Notes: a model not told the origin generated them from the sequence alone. A DNA stretch of 64,000 nt from Turritopsis dohrnii (GCA_027922465.2 BQMF02000594.1:124001-188000); one strand, 5' to 3'; counted from the first letter of the stretch, positions 24,201 through 36,200 are shown. A program made the numbers and translations.

Positions 24201-25087
24201 TGGGAAGCATTTGTAACATTTATTAAGAAAAACTAAGTATATCTGAGAAAAACCAGGTATATCTACAGATAAACCAGGTTTTTCTATTGAAATACTAGGT
24301 TTTTCTGCAGAAATACTAGGTTTTTCACATGGCTAATTAGAAAAACTTGGTTTTTCACTGATATGGGAAGTTACAACATCTCACTAGATCCGATGTTGGA
24401 AAACAAAGTAGATAATTAAAAGCAAGTATGATGTAATTCAATTATACAATGAAAATTGAAATACCTGGTTTTTCTACTGTAAAGTCAAGTTTTGAAAAGA
24501 TAGAAAAACCTGGTTTCTCTCATGCGGGCTCCTTGCGCGGTTTTACGAAGCAATCACTTTAACAAACATTAAGCACGCCTGTAGCCTGATATCTTCTTTC
24601 TGATCCACGTGTTTGAATCGACGGGTTTCACTTTTTAAATCAAGCAGTAATTATGTCTTCCAACAGAAGAAATCGGCAAAATGATGGAAGATTTCGTCAA
24701 TGCATTAACCGACTTGGTAGCTTCGGCAACAGCTTCACATGAAACAGATCGCAACTACGTATACCATATTGACAAATAAGTCATGTATCTCATTTGCTTT
24801 TCAATATTCGCAGATGTACTAAGTTTATCGAGCGAAAAACTCGGTTTTTCAAAGGTTTTAGAAATTCTCTAAAACAAAAATCCAGTGACACCTGATATAT
24901 TAATTAAAACATCGTAACTTCCCATATCAGTGAAAAACCAAGTTTTTCTAATTAGCCATGTGAAAAACCTAGTATTTCTGCAGAAAAACCTAGTATTTCA
25001 ATAGAAAAACCTGGTTTATCTGTAGATATACCTGGTTTTTCTCAGATATACTTAGTTTTTCTTAATAAATGTTACAAATGCTTCCCA
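24201..25087. mobile_element. 887-bp palindrome-array element, family i (AAAAACCWGGTTTTTC)
   Basis: The ends TGGGAAGCATTTGTAACATT and the mirrored AATGTTACAAATGCTTCCCA are flanked by TA (24199-24200, 25088-25089). Each arm (about 24230-24365 and 24895-25070) is an array of 16-24 bp imperfect palindromes built on GAAAAACCTGGTTTTTC, separated by short spacers. The two arms are mirror images. The centre contains a short frame and scattered array units near 24815-24850. No transposase is encoded. It interrupts the decayed gene exactly at a TA. A terminal fragment of the same family is at 44415-44679. Confidence 0.85.
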
Positions 25088-25666
25088 TATCCAGCTGCAC
25101 AGAGAAAAAGCACTGCAAAAGCCGACCAGCCACAGAAGAATATGCCAACCTATGACTCCCATAAAAAATGGTGTTTGAATATGTTCTCAAGTATGTTCTC
25201 GAATTATTGTTTTTTATAAGTTGTAATGTGCAGCTAAACTTTTGGTTTTTAACTAAGAATCTAACTGTAAGCGAAGACTGAACTGCATAATAATGACTGA
25301 ATTCTATTTTAGGTCAATGGATTGTAAAGGTTTTGTTGATTATCTTGTGCATTTTGTTTACATTACAATGGTTATCATCGACTCTGGATCTTGCCACACC
25401 CTTGCTTCATCGTAAGTATTTTTCTGTATTTTGTAACCGTTCTTTCGTACGAAAAAAATCCATATTGCACCCAAATGCAGGATTTTTTTTTATATAAAAT
25501 CAATTTTATAATAAACCCTTCAGATTTGGCCATAGATAACAACAAATAACAACTAAAGCCATCGAGGGTGGAATTGACTTTTTGACGAGAAAATAAGGTT
25601 TAAGCTGAAACTCTGGAAATATCTATTGTCACAGATGTTACACTGATTTAACAAAAGAAGAAACTA

Positions 25667-26526
25667 CGGAAGCGTATTGGTGCCATCAAAAATCGTCTCA
25701 TAAGATGCATTTTATAATAAAAACTTTTGATATAGTTATCACAAAACTTTTTGTGATAGAAAATTATGTCAAAAAGTTTTGTCATAGAAATTCTTATCAC
25801 AAAAAGATTTGTCATCGCTATCACAAAAACTTTTGTGATAAGTTTCGATCGCAAATATTTTTGTGATAGCTATATCAAAAGTTTTTGTGATTGCTATATC
25901 AAAAGTTTTTGTGATCACTATAACAAAAATTTTTGTGATCGCTATAACAAAAATTTTTGTGATCGCCATAACAAAAATTTTTGACTTAGCAAGAGACAAG
26001 TCATACACTGATGTGGAAAAGCCATGAAACTGTGTGTAATGAACATGAACATAAACTTTGTTTAGCTCACCCTACACTGTTTACTGTTAAAATGTTAACA
26101 AAGAAGGCTAGTAGCTAATTCAGTAGTTATTATTCTAAACACTATCACACATATCAAACAAACTTACTTCATCGGTAGTACCCCCTTGCTCCATGCTTCT
26201 TGTAAATGTCCCACATGTTTTTCGATAAAGGTCATCCACAGAAGCGATCAATAATTAAAACCAGTGAACTTACTCACACACACAACATGGTACGTCACAG
26301 AAAAAAATTCTGTTGTTATGTCAAAAATTTTTGTGCTAGATGAGTTTATAACAAAAGTTTTTGTGGTAGAGACTTATAACAAAAACTTTTGTGATAGCAT
26401 GTTCTATTACAAAAATTTTTGACATAAGTATCTATCACAAAAACTTTTGTAATAACTATGATAAAAACTTTTGTTATAAATTGCAACTTTATGTGACGAA
26501 ATTAAGATGGCACCAATACGCTTCCG
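25667..26526. mobile_element. 860-bp palindrome-array element, family iii (ATCACAAAAACTTTTGTGAT)
   Basis: The ends CGGAAGCGTATTGGTGCCAT and the mirrored ATGGCACCAATACGCTTCCG are flanked by TA (25665-25666, 26527-26528). The left arm (about 25700-25985) and right arm (about 26320-26490) are arrays of palindromes such as ATCACAAAAACTTTTGTGAT and ATAACAAAAATTTTTGTGAT. The centre (25990-26310) is ordinary unique-looking sequence. Open frames across the arms are by-products of the repeats. An alternative reading is a 6-bp AGAAAC duplication outside TACGG...CCGTA, but the TA reading better fits the interrupted frame. Confidence 0.85.
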
Positions 26527-26789
26527 TAAGAAACAGTAATTTTCCATTTGCACCTAGACTAGAACAAAGCTTCCTATCATACATTTCCTTGCAACAACTT
26601 CGTTTTGATTACTCCTTAGCATCCGATTTGAAGAACACAAGGTTACACACCGTTATTGAGCGTGGTAAGGAAGTTGATGGCAAACTGTTAAAGAAAGACA
26701 AAATAAGCTTTCCGTTTGCTTCAAAGCAAAAAAATATGACGACTGACTATGGCTATAAGCTATATTCTTTATCATTCCACCTTTATTGA

Positions 26790-28440
26790 ACTAATTGAAA
26801 AAGTATATCTTGTGAAGAAAAGTAATGACATGTTGTTCGTGTTTGTTTCGTCAGTTTGGCAACTAAATCTGTTTTTTCTACAGTTATATGATTGAAGAGT
26901 TGATTTCTCTCTTTTTACTGTGTACTTGTTTTTTTTTTCTTGTTTTTGTTTTTACAACTATCATTTGTTTCAATATTTTCAAATCTCGAACTCGGGTTCT
27001 CTTGTCTTTTCAATGTACACCCCGGATGTCAAAAAGTTTGGTTTGAGGTTTGAGGTTTCAGAAATTCTGAAATTCGGGAAAGACAAACAGAGTTGTGATA
27101 ATTCAATTCTAAATTTGAATCTCTACTGAACGTTTATAAGCAGAATTCGTAGTAATTACGTAGATATTACGAAGCGCGTATTGGTATGTTTTACGAAATA
27201 TTGAGCCCTTGTGTTCAAGCATTAACTTCCGGACTTAAAAATTACATGAGAAATAATGTGAATGGGGTATTTTTTCCTGGTGCTTTTAGGTTTGATGACT
27301 ATGCACATTTTATTATGATCAAGACAAAGTTTAGAGTTTAGAGATATTTCAGTTCTAGTGTTCAAATGAAAGAAAGGAAAACTATACAAAACTCCAACTG
27401 ATCACACTCTTACGTTACGTTATGTTACTCTGTGTTATGTTATTGCCCCCGCAGCGAGCGTAAGCGAGCGAGGAGGCATAGTAGTTTCACGAGATAGGTG
27501 AATGTCAGTTTCCGATTTTGTTCTTCATCATCATCATCTTCTTCATCCTCCAACTTTTGTGTTGACGTTACACGGTGGAATACAATTATTAACTGACTTT
27601 GCTTTTTTCCCGTTTCAAAGCATGGTACTGTAAGTGGGAGACAGAATGTTTTTCTCTTTCCTTATTTATTATTATATTATACTATGTTATTTAGGAAGAT
27701 CGTATGCTAAAATTGCTTAAACATTTTTCATGTTACTTTTATGTTGTTTTAGTGAAGTGAACGACAAGGATGTGATGGTTCCATTTCATGTCGATTTTAA
27801 GCTCACGAAAAGTTTGTCCGGGGATATTCATTTCAGTAAATAACACATGCCATCAATATCTTTTTTCATGTTAAAATTGTGCTTAAATCTTCAAAATCCG
27901 CCAGATGGGTACTTATTTGCATAGAAAACATTATCAGTGGCGGAAAATTTGGGGTATACAACTTTTAGAGTTCAACCCGTATTCAATTTCAAAAATAACC
28001 CAGTGGGCACAGGTCGTCCATTGAACGTCCGTTGAACGTACTAATTTCGTCCTAATGTCCACGTACGTTCGAGGACGTACAATGGACGTCATCTGTAGAT
28101 TAAAACTTTAAATTCAAGCTCAAAACTGGATCGAAAGTGGTACTCAAATCACTTGCTACAAACAACAGCCAGTACAGTTGACAGTTGATTCTCTAAGCTA
28201 TTTTTATATCTTTGGAACTTTCTCTATCTCGAACAGATTTGCTGGTCTCTTGAGAGTTTACAGTATTTTGACACAGTTTGATATGTAGAATGTCCGTGTG
28301 AACGCTTCACAATTGACGCGAAAACGAAAATAAAATACGGGGGTCAAAATACTAAATCTGATTATTTTAATTTTTAATTTAACGGTATATTACGTAAATA
28401 ACAATTACATCACCGATACCTAGATATGTATTACATACAA
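26790..28440. other. Intergenic; scattered repeat pieces
   Basis: Holds a half-copy of the CTCGAACCCAGGG foldback family (about 26984-27030), a GCGAGCGTAAGCGAGCGAGG phrase near 27457, and a small inverted repeat (GTCCATTGAACGTCC with GTACAATGGACGTC, 28017-28092) beside an ACCCAGTGGGCAC end. A possible small exon at 27753-27842 is listed among the rejected items. Confidence 0.45.
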
Positions 28441-28447
28441 TAATTGC

Positions 28448-28820
28448 TTTTAAATATTTCTAATCATCCTTTCCCATGCATTGGTGTCGTTTGCCATTTC
28501 TGTCGCTTCGTTCCAATTTATACCTAGTTTTAGTATGTCGCTCTTGATTATACTCAACCATGTTGATTTTGGTTTGCCTCGGGGTCGTTTGTAATGGGCG
28601 TTTGCGTAATTGAACGCTTTCTTCATTGGCGTTGATTCATCTGCCCTGATGACTCTTCCGAACCATTTTAGACGTCGTTTTTGGATAGTTGTACTCCATT
28701 TAACAGCTTTTGTACTTCTGTATAATTCTTCGTTTCTGATGGTGTTTGGCCATTTAACGTTTACGACGAAAGTTCTTAATAGTCTTCGCTGGAATGTGTC
28801 AATCGTATTTTCTGCTTGTT
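28448..28820 (-). pseudogene. LINE reverse-transcriptase C-terminal fragment
   Basis: One stop-free minus-strand frame of about 120 codons reads N-T-I-D-T-F-Q-R-R-L-L-R, then the typical R-R-L-K-W-F-G-R-V-I-R block, K-R-P-R-G-K-P-K-S-T-W, and ends W-E-R-M-I-R-N-I before TAA near 28450. The R-x-L-x-W-F-G-H/R-V-x-R plus R-G-R-P-K-x-T-W pair marks the end of the polyprotein in several non-LTR clades. The sequence is intact but lacks the whole N-terminal part. Confidence 0.75.
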
Positions 28821-28867
28821 TTTAAACGTGATAAATATCGTGCTTTATCGTGCACAAAATTTAAGTA

Positions 28868-29851
28868 CAGTTGACTCTCGATAACTCGAACACTCGAAAA
28901 CTCGAACAACTCGGTAGGTCGAACTTTTTTTAAGGTCCCTTGAGTTTACAAGCCCTTTTGAGGCAAAAAAAATCTCGAAAACTCGAACACTCGAAAACTC
29001 GAACATCTCGATAGGTCGAACTTTTTTTTCGGTCCCTACGCTGAATTCCTCTCGATAACTCGAACTTTTCTCAAATATTTTTTAAAAAATTCGAAAAGAC
29101 GTTGTAATTCGAACGTTTGAATTTCGAATGTTTTCGAAAAACACAGAAGAAACGCATGAAAAACATATCACAAAGATAATTTAAAATGGCGCCTGTAAAA
29201 CCACGAAAGCTAGACAATAAATCCATAGGGATTAAATGTAAAGCCCTAAAAGACTTGGAAAAAGGTGTGAAAAACAAGGACGTTGCAGCAAAGTACGGTG
29301 TTAAAAAAAACACCCTTTCAACATGGCTCAAAAATAAAAAGAAATTAACAGCTTCACTGGAAAAGAAAGGCATGTCTTCATCACGAAAAAGCTCACGTTG
29401 CGGAGACTACGATCAGTTAGCTAAAGCTGTTTTTAAATGGTTTGTGGGTTTGATGAGTCAACAAGTTCCAATTGATGGCACCATTCTTTAAGAAAAAGCC
29501 CTTGGAATTTGCAAAGAAATTAAAGATTGAAGGGTTTAACAAGTCAAGTCAAACAAAGTTGTATGACTGATTTTTTTCGTAAGAAATGATAAGTAAGAAA
29601 ATTGCTCCAAATTCCTCTGTGTCATTTTCATTTTCTTCTTGATTTAACCTAACACCTTGTCTACCCAGTACACCCTGCGATTTTTGCACTTTCGGTAATA
29701 CATGGAGACAGCGAAAAATACCCGGAGGGAGTCAAAAACGCCGGAACTGGAGATACCGACTATATTACCTAACATCTCGAAAACTCGAACTCTCGATAGG
29801 TCGAACTTTTTTCAAGGTCCCGTGAGAGTTCGAGTTATCGAGAGTCGACTG
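28868..29851 (+). mobile_element. Tigger/pogo-like non-autonomous element (984 bp)
   Basis: The ends CAGTTGACTCTCGATAACTC and the mirrored GAGTTATCGAGAGTCGACTG are flanked by TA (28866-28867, 29852-29853). Each end contains repeated CTCGAACACTCGAAAAC phrases, seen twice on the left. Between them lies the 5' part of a transposase gene. The DDE region is missing, so it is an internal-deletion copy. Confidence 0.85.
29186..29491 (+). pseudogene. Truncated Tigger-like transposase N-terminus (CENP-B/pogo HTH)
   Basis: Starts M-A-P-V-K-P-R-K. Residues about 10-55 form a CENP-B/pogo-type helix-turn-helix (L-K-D-L-E-K-G-V-K-N-K-D-V-A-A-K-Y-G, then N-T-L-S-T-W-L-K-N-K). The beginning of the second HTH follows (A-V-F-K-W-F). 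The frame stops at 29491. One base change or shift there would allow it to continue into a K-A-L-E-F-A-K-K-type stretch, so it is degenerate as well as deleted. In the family this half binds the terminal repeats; the catalytic half is not present. Confidence 0.8.
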
Positions 29852-30149
29852 TAACTTGTTTATTTGAATTTTTTTTCCCATTAAATTCAATACCTTATGA
29901 AAACTATTCTGCTAAGTAGAATAGTTTTACAAATACACCCCCGTCTAGTTTTGACGTTCGATCTAAAAAAATTCCACCATCAAGATTCTACCATAACATC
30001 ACAAGAAAACATTGCATAGGCAGACCAGCTGTCAACATATTATTACACGATACAAGTACAAAATTCTGTTTAATTATGTTTGATGATAGTATTATGTGCT
30101 GTAAGTAAAAGTTCTCTGTTTAGATATGTAAATACATTTTAAAATAGTC

Positions 30150-30510
30150 TCCATTTGCTTGTATTTTACATTACATTACTATCTCTCTCGCTGGCCAACT
30201 CCATCTGAGATGTTGGAAACTCTCGTGGAAATCGGATCAAAAGAAGAAGCGGAACAGATGATAAATATTTCAACCACAGAGGAGGACTCTGGTAAGTTTT
30301 CATAAGTGCATGGTTAATTACATAAAGAAAATTTCTAAGGAGCATAGTTAATATTTAAATTTCAAAATTTAGGTGCAGAAGACTATGAATCTTTGAAAAG
30401 ACTCGAAATTGAAGACCTGTTTCCACGGTTGAGGACTGATACGCAAGATGACTCGTGTAATTATTATTCTTTACTGTATACAAGCTTCAATCTGAACCAC
30501 AGTCTTTAGT
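30150..30510 (+). CDS. Possible small acidic two-exon gene or terminal exons, unknown
   Basis: An ATG at about 30208 opens an exon rich in acidic residues (M-L-E-T-L-V-E-I-G-S-K-E-E-A-E-Q-M) that ends at a good donor (GACTCTG|GTAAGT, about 30291). The second exon, from about 30372 after AATTTAG, continues in frame (A-E-D-Y-E-S-L-K-R-L-E-I-E-D-L-F-P-R-L) to a stop near 30509. The splice phase fits. There may be earlier exons, because the first exon looks coding before the ATG too. No domain is recognised. It could be the C-terminal end of a larger lost gene. Confidence 0.35.
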
Positions 30511-31299
30511 TATTACTTACTTGAGTAGAAAGCACAAGTACTTTAGCTTAAACTGATGTGGTCTATATACACTTAAAATGTTATTTCTTATTATTTACCT
30601 TGTTTGTTAAAGAGACATTTAGTTTGTTAGAAAAGAAAGTTATGCACTTATAATATGCTTAATAAAACGAAAAAACATGTATGATTTTTGTTTAATTTAA
30701 TATTTTAATTTAAAGTTTTATATTTATGGAATTCAATTTCCTAAGTGGTGCACGTTGTTGATGGAAGACATTTTCTCGAAGAATAAAATCTAAAGAAGTG
30801 GATTTTGATATATTGACACGGATGTCGATTTCGGAAATCTGGAGTTTAACTCCCCTTTTCTGTTTAGGAAACTATTAATAGTATTTAGACGCCTTCCTTA
30901 TGTTTATGTATTTTACTACTATTTTAATTCTTATAATATTTCGTGATATTTAGAATGTTATATATTTTTAAGCAAGCTAATCAAGTGAAGTCAACTTAAG
31001 GTTATTTAAAATTCTTGTTAATTCATTTCAGCATAGATTTCTATCAGATCACTTTCAACACTTGTTGGTATAGAATTTAGTGTTCCGAGTATTTTAATTA
31101 TTATTATTTAAGAATATCGGTAGTAGAGTTACAATTTGTAATAATTTAAAATTTACATTCCTATTTATTTTGATCTGTTCATATGTATATCAATTCGTCA
31201 AGAATAATTAATTAAAACATTTACTGTATTTTTCTCTTATTTATTATGGTTCTAAATTATGCGAGTTAGTACCCCAAAGGTTTTACTAAGTCGAGTGAC

Positions 31300-31634
31300 A
31301 GCACCGAAGAAGGTGTTATGCAGCACCCAATTAAGGTGCTAAGCTGAAAGTCCAGTTAGGCACACCTAATTGGGTGGTAAAATTTTTTGGCACCCTAAAA
31401 AGGTGCTCTTTGAATCCTGCAGAGATGCTAGAGAAAGCAACCCTAAAGTGGTCTTATGAATCAACAACCCTTAGGGATGTTATATTTAGCACCTCGGAGG
31501 GTGCTGTTTGGAGCGCCGAATTTGGCACCCTTAGGATGGTTAACCGATTTTGCCACCGTAAAACGTGTGCGTAACTGGACTGTTTCAGACACCTTCAAAG
31601 GTGCCATGTAGCACCTCTAATACTTTCGGTGTAG
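31300..31634. repeat. Palindrome array, family iv (AGCACCnnnnnnAGGTGCT)
   Basis: An irregular run of hairpin modules such as GCACCCAATTAAGGTGC, GGCACCCTAAAAAGGTGCT and AGCACCTCGGAGGGTGCT, about 20 bp each with spacers. The outer ends GCACCGAAGAAGGTGTTA and the mirrored CTTTCGGTGTA look like weak inverted termini. It is organised like the elements at 24.2 and 25.7 kb but is shorter and more diverged. A plus frame crossing it is a by-product. Confidence 0.65.
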
Positions 31635-31639
31635 TTGTA

Positions 31640-32600
31640 ATCAAATCACATGCCGCTTAATTTAATTTTTGCATGTTTACATCTGCATTTAAACCACTTT
31701 TACACTAAAAAAATAATTTAAAAGTATTTTAGTAGATTTACTCTTTTCACTATGACGTCATCTTCTTAATGACGTCATTGATGTTAAGGACATTTGTGTT
31801 ATGTGCAGTCTGTTACAAAAAAGTGGCAGCCGCGGTTTCTAAAATAAATATCCAATTTATTCTTATAAATATCAATGGAATCCTTATTTTTTTTGTCTTT
31901 CTCAAGATGAATTTTTATATATTTTCCCATAGGGCGAAATATATGTTAAAACCGGCATTTTCCTTCTCCTTCTCCTTCTTCTCCGTTCACTTTTATAGCC
32001 GCGGTTCAGAATGTAATTTTCACCTAGCCGCCAAAGTAGATAAGAATAGAGGCTAGTCTACAGTCAAGTAGACGCCATGTTTTTTCAGTCAGTGCTGCGG
32101 ATGGGCTGTAGAAGATTTTTGATTCAAGAGAATTCAACGTTAAGTGATGGAAATAAATCGTTTTAGTTCAGTATTGTCTTAAAAGGTTTCATAAAAACTT
32201 TTGAAGAAACGTGTAAAAAACAGAAAAATATTGTTTTGTTTTTGTTGATGACAAAAATGCTATGATTGATGATGATGATGATTGAAATGCTTGGAACAGC
32301 AAACCATTGAAGCTGTGATTTCAGTGCAAAGGCGAAAATTCATTACCAATACATGCTGAAGATTTATTTGTATTTTATTATGATGTACAGCTATAAAAGG
32401 AAACCGTTTTTTATGTGGAGAACAACCAGTTCAACCAACCAGTGTTAATTCAAAAAGTACATTAGTAAAAAAGCAAGTAAAATTGTGATGTCGTATATGC
32501 AATAAGAACGTCAGAAAACCATTTACGTATAATAACAGACAAGATTGAGACACAAATAACTTGAAAGAATCGAATCTGGTCAAAAAATGTGCTTCCCTGG
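31640..32600. other. Intergenic, nothing recognised
   Basis: Contains paired TGACGTCAT motifs near 31751 and 31770, a duplicated GCCGCGGTT phrase (about 31830 and 31998), and a GATGATGAT run at 32271. No gene is supported. Confidence 0.45.
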
Positions 32601-33289
32601 CGATACCGTAACACGGGGTGACTTGAAACAAAATTTGCCGTTATTTTGCAAACTTTTGTTTATAACTTTTTATCTAAGAACTCAATTGTTAACAAACTTT
32701 GAAAAAGTGTCATCCATCTTTTGTCTTTTAGATTATCAAATTACAAATAAATTGATGAATACCATCTCAAGTTAGAACTTCTCAAAGTACACCACTCAAA
32801 ATTTATCGTGTGGGGGTGACTTGAAACAGTGCCATTTCCACAAAAATATTGGTTTATGGAGCGCCTAAGCAGAAAACGCGTATATAACGATTACTTTCGT
32901 AGAATACATAAATTAATTTAAATTGATTCATTTTTCTCAAATGTTGAAGAGTGTTGTGAAACATAGCAACTGTTAATTCTCTAAAGTCATTAAGCAAATT
33001 AGTAATGATACTCGTGTAAGCATGAATATCTAATTTAAAGTTAAAGCTAACTTTACACAGTCGTTTTTTTTCACTACTAAAATTATACATAGTTTTCCGA
33101 CGAAAGTGCATTCTGGGATGTGCTTTCAACGTAAGGTGGTTGTGACGACAAATGATAAAATACGTTTGGAGATGGGGAACAAACAGACGGGAGGGCGTTT
33201 TGTGTGTGTGTTTGGGAAGGGGCGTCTATTCGGGACCTAGAGCATAGAAGTCAACCAGAATTAATTCTCAAGCGTTTTTCTATAACCAT

Positions 33290-36200
33290 TCACGCACAAT
33301 ATTCGCACAAAAAATGTACATTGTCCAAATTTACATCGTTATATTCCGACGTTTCGTATTGATGGCCGGAACACTGCAAATGGTATTTCCGCGAGCATTC
33401 ATCGCAAACAATCCACCTATAAAATAAAAAATGAGTCCGGTGAAGTCATTATGAACCTATGTTTGTTTATATTTGTCATTGATAATACAATTAATTTTTT
33501 GCTGAAGTTAATTTCCCTACTTCGGTTTAGCAAGATATATTTACCTATCATCACTCTCTTCATCATACGCCTCGTCACAATAACTGCACACCCACTCCAC
33601 TTCTTCGTCGTTAACTTCAGCTGCAAATGCAATGTTGGCTCCTGGAGTTACTTTCCTGCCCCTCTTTTGGTTTTTTTCTATAAATTACGTAAGTAGTTAA
33701 ATATCTTAAGTCTTATTTTAAATTAAAAGGAAAAGCGTCAACCAAAACAGTAACATATTTCGATATTTTCATGTATTTGTACAAGTGACGTGCAAACATT
33801 AATTAAGACGTTATGTTTGATGTACTTTCTCTGTGGATTTGGATACAATTCGACAACATAAATTGAAAACAGAGGAAATTACCTTTATTTGGTTTAGGGT
33901 GCGTTTCCTGTATAATTTCGATGCAAATTTCATTTAAAAACCTTTCAGCACCGACACCATCGTCCCAGTTCCCTCCAGGCAAACGGTTAATCACTTCTTC
34001 CGGATTCCATGGATGAATTCCACAAGTTCGGAAGCCTTTGAGTGAATAATGAAAACGAGTGAGATTTGGAATCATTGGTTCACTACAATAAACACTCATG
34101 GTAATATTAATGCTTACCAGAAACAAGAATCTTGCCCTCGATCTGCTCATAAACCCTCTTTACGAGAGCAGGAAAGACGTCCTTAGGGATATAGCCTCTT
34201 TTCCTGGACTCTATCCTCCATTGTTTCAACACCTTGAACCAAATGACTTTCATCGGTCGAAACACCGCAACATCCAAAGGTTGGGTCAGATGTGTCGAAT
34301 TTGCAACCAACGGCACAAAAGCTACATTATGTTGCCGACAAAGAAGAAGTACCTATGTGTGAAACAGTGAGAAACTTCAGGATTGTCATTTAAATATCAT
34401 CAACATTTTCATTTCGTTCTGACTCATTTAATCTTTTACAATTATTTTGTTCATGAAAAAATTCAAATGCATATTCGAAAAAAGCAAACAGTGTTACCTC
34501 TTCCGAAAAGTGACATCCTAAGTTGTCACCTATCATAACTTTCTTCCCCTCCAACTTCTCTGCGTGTTTTAAAAAAACAAATTTAAACCATTGCCCAAAT
34601 GTTCGTGTTTCGAACCAACCATTCATTGAATATGAATACATGGCATCTTAAAAACAAAACAAATTTGTGTTCCAGGACATGTAGTATTTATGTAGTATAA
34701 AATTTTAGTCAATTCGAAAAATTAATAAAATCATCTCGATTTAAAATATGCTTCACCGGTAGGTCCACCTTTAACCCAATTTTCGTACAAGTTTTTGGCC
34801 TTATAAACGATCATACTCTTCTGTGCTTAATTGTAGGGGGGGGGGGGGGGGTCATTTTCCATTTTTTCGATTTTTTCACCCCCGAAATCATTTTATAATG
34901 ACCCCCCCATTTTATGAAATTTAGTCAGTTAAACCACCCCCACACTTTATTAATAACCCCCCCATATTATGCTTTTTTGGCTCCAGAACACAAAAATTTG
35001 ATTAAAATTTTAAATTCAAAACACAACTTTTTCTTTTTTCTTATATACAGGGTTAAAAATATAAAGTACTAGGTACCATATCTGAACAAAATAACATGAA
35101 AATATACTTCTAAGTACTTAAGAAAGTGACAGTTCCAAAACAAAATACCAAGTAAGCAAATTGAAAATTGAACCCATCCCCCCCCACTTTATTTCCACCC
35201 CCCCCCCCCCCCCCCCCATTTTGTGTAAAATATCTGAATCCCCCCTTGGTTCATTTTATTTTGACCCCCCCATTTTATGGATATTTTTCCGCAACACCCG
35301 CCCCCCCTGCTTAATAGACCCCCCCCCCTACAATTAAGCACAGAAGAGTAGGTGGAAGATACCGCCCTGTGGCGTCCCCACAAAACATTATTGAAAATGC
35401 CTGTTTTGAATGCTCGCAGACCTTTTCCACTCGACGCATTCCCCTGGCTACGACAACCTGAAAAACATTGGTTAACATTTTTCTTAACAATATTTCTTGT
35501 GTCAGTTGTTAAGTGTCTATAGAGTTTCATTATGAAAGACTATCATACTTTCTTATTTCTGGGATCATCCGAAAAGTTGGTTTCATCAAAATTAAAAATA
35601 TTGGTGGCAGGTACACCTACAAAATTAAACGATATCATCGTGATTGTCCGGTGATTGCTATCTCACTTGATGAATTCATTTTAATGATAAAGACAAATGA
35701 TCCAATTGATTACCATCTATTTCCTTTTTTAGATTATCAAAATAATCTTTTAGCATCTCCTCGTTCACAGCTGCACGGGAAGGCTTAAGCTTATCGGCCT
35801 GCCGAAGTGTCAAACCTTTTCTCTTTACAAATGAATTTGCCCAATCTTCTGAAGGAAAATTGTTTGGGAATTTCTAGACGATTGAAACTTGATTAGATCA
35901 ACATAAGTAGATTTCCACGGGATTTTGCTTAAGATCAAACTATAATTAAAACTTACTTGCAGCCCTTTTTTATCAAGGTACCCTTTAACCAGTCTGCGCA
36001 AGTCAGTGATTTCAAAAGGAACTCTCCAATTACCGAGATCCTTTATCATTCCCGCGATATAACTTTTTGTCTCTTCGCAGAGCCGGTATTGCCCACCAAC
36101 TTTATTTTGATGCGTACCTTAAAAAAGAAAGAAACCCTAATGTATAAGCACGGTTGGAATGGAGAAAAAGTCCTGAGGAACTAGTTATATGGAAGAAGCC

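Larger units (their letters stand above)
20678..26789 (+). pseudogene. Decayed gene for an unknown membrane protein, split by two palindrome-array elements
   Basis: Likely exons: 20678-20771, a long exon from 22606 to 25190, 25313-25411, and about 25631-26789. The long exon encodes a hydrophilic domain with a cysteine cluster C-C-L-D-C-M-T-C-T-S-C-W near 23085, and later W-T-G-Y-A-H-S-Y-Y and H-M-K-F-N-V blocks. The third exon encodes a membrane span (V-L-L-I-I-L-C-I-L-F-T-L). I recognise no family. Lesions: frameshifts near 22715 and 23566, a TAA near 25650, and TA-flanked insertions at 24201-25087 and 25667-26526. Removing the first element and one TA rejoins the frame with an S-S-Y-P-A-A-Q junction; removing the second also keeps the phase. 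The gene was therefore coding when hit, or had only just decayed. Some frameshifts could be assembly errors. Confidence 0.6.

Noticed and set aside
25766..26008. ORFs on both strands across 25.77-26.01 kb
   Set aside because: They are translations of the palindrome array (repeating K-N-F-C-D-R and I-F-V-I-A-I units), not genes.
27741..27842. Possible terminal exon after TTGTTTTAG, reading E-V-N-D-K-D-V-M-V-P-F-H-V-D-F to TAA
   Set aside because: Good acceptor and protein-like frame, but no donor with matching phase was found upstream and it is only 30 codons.
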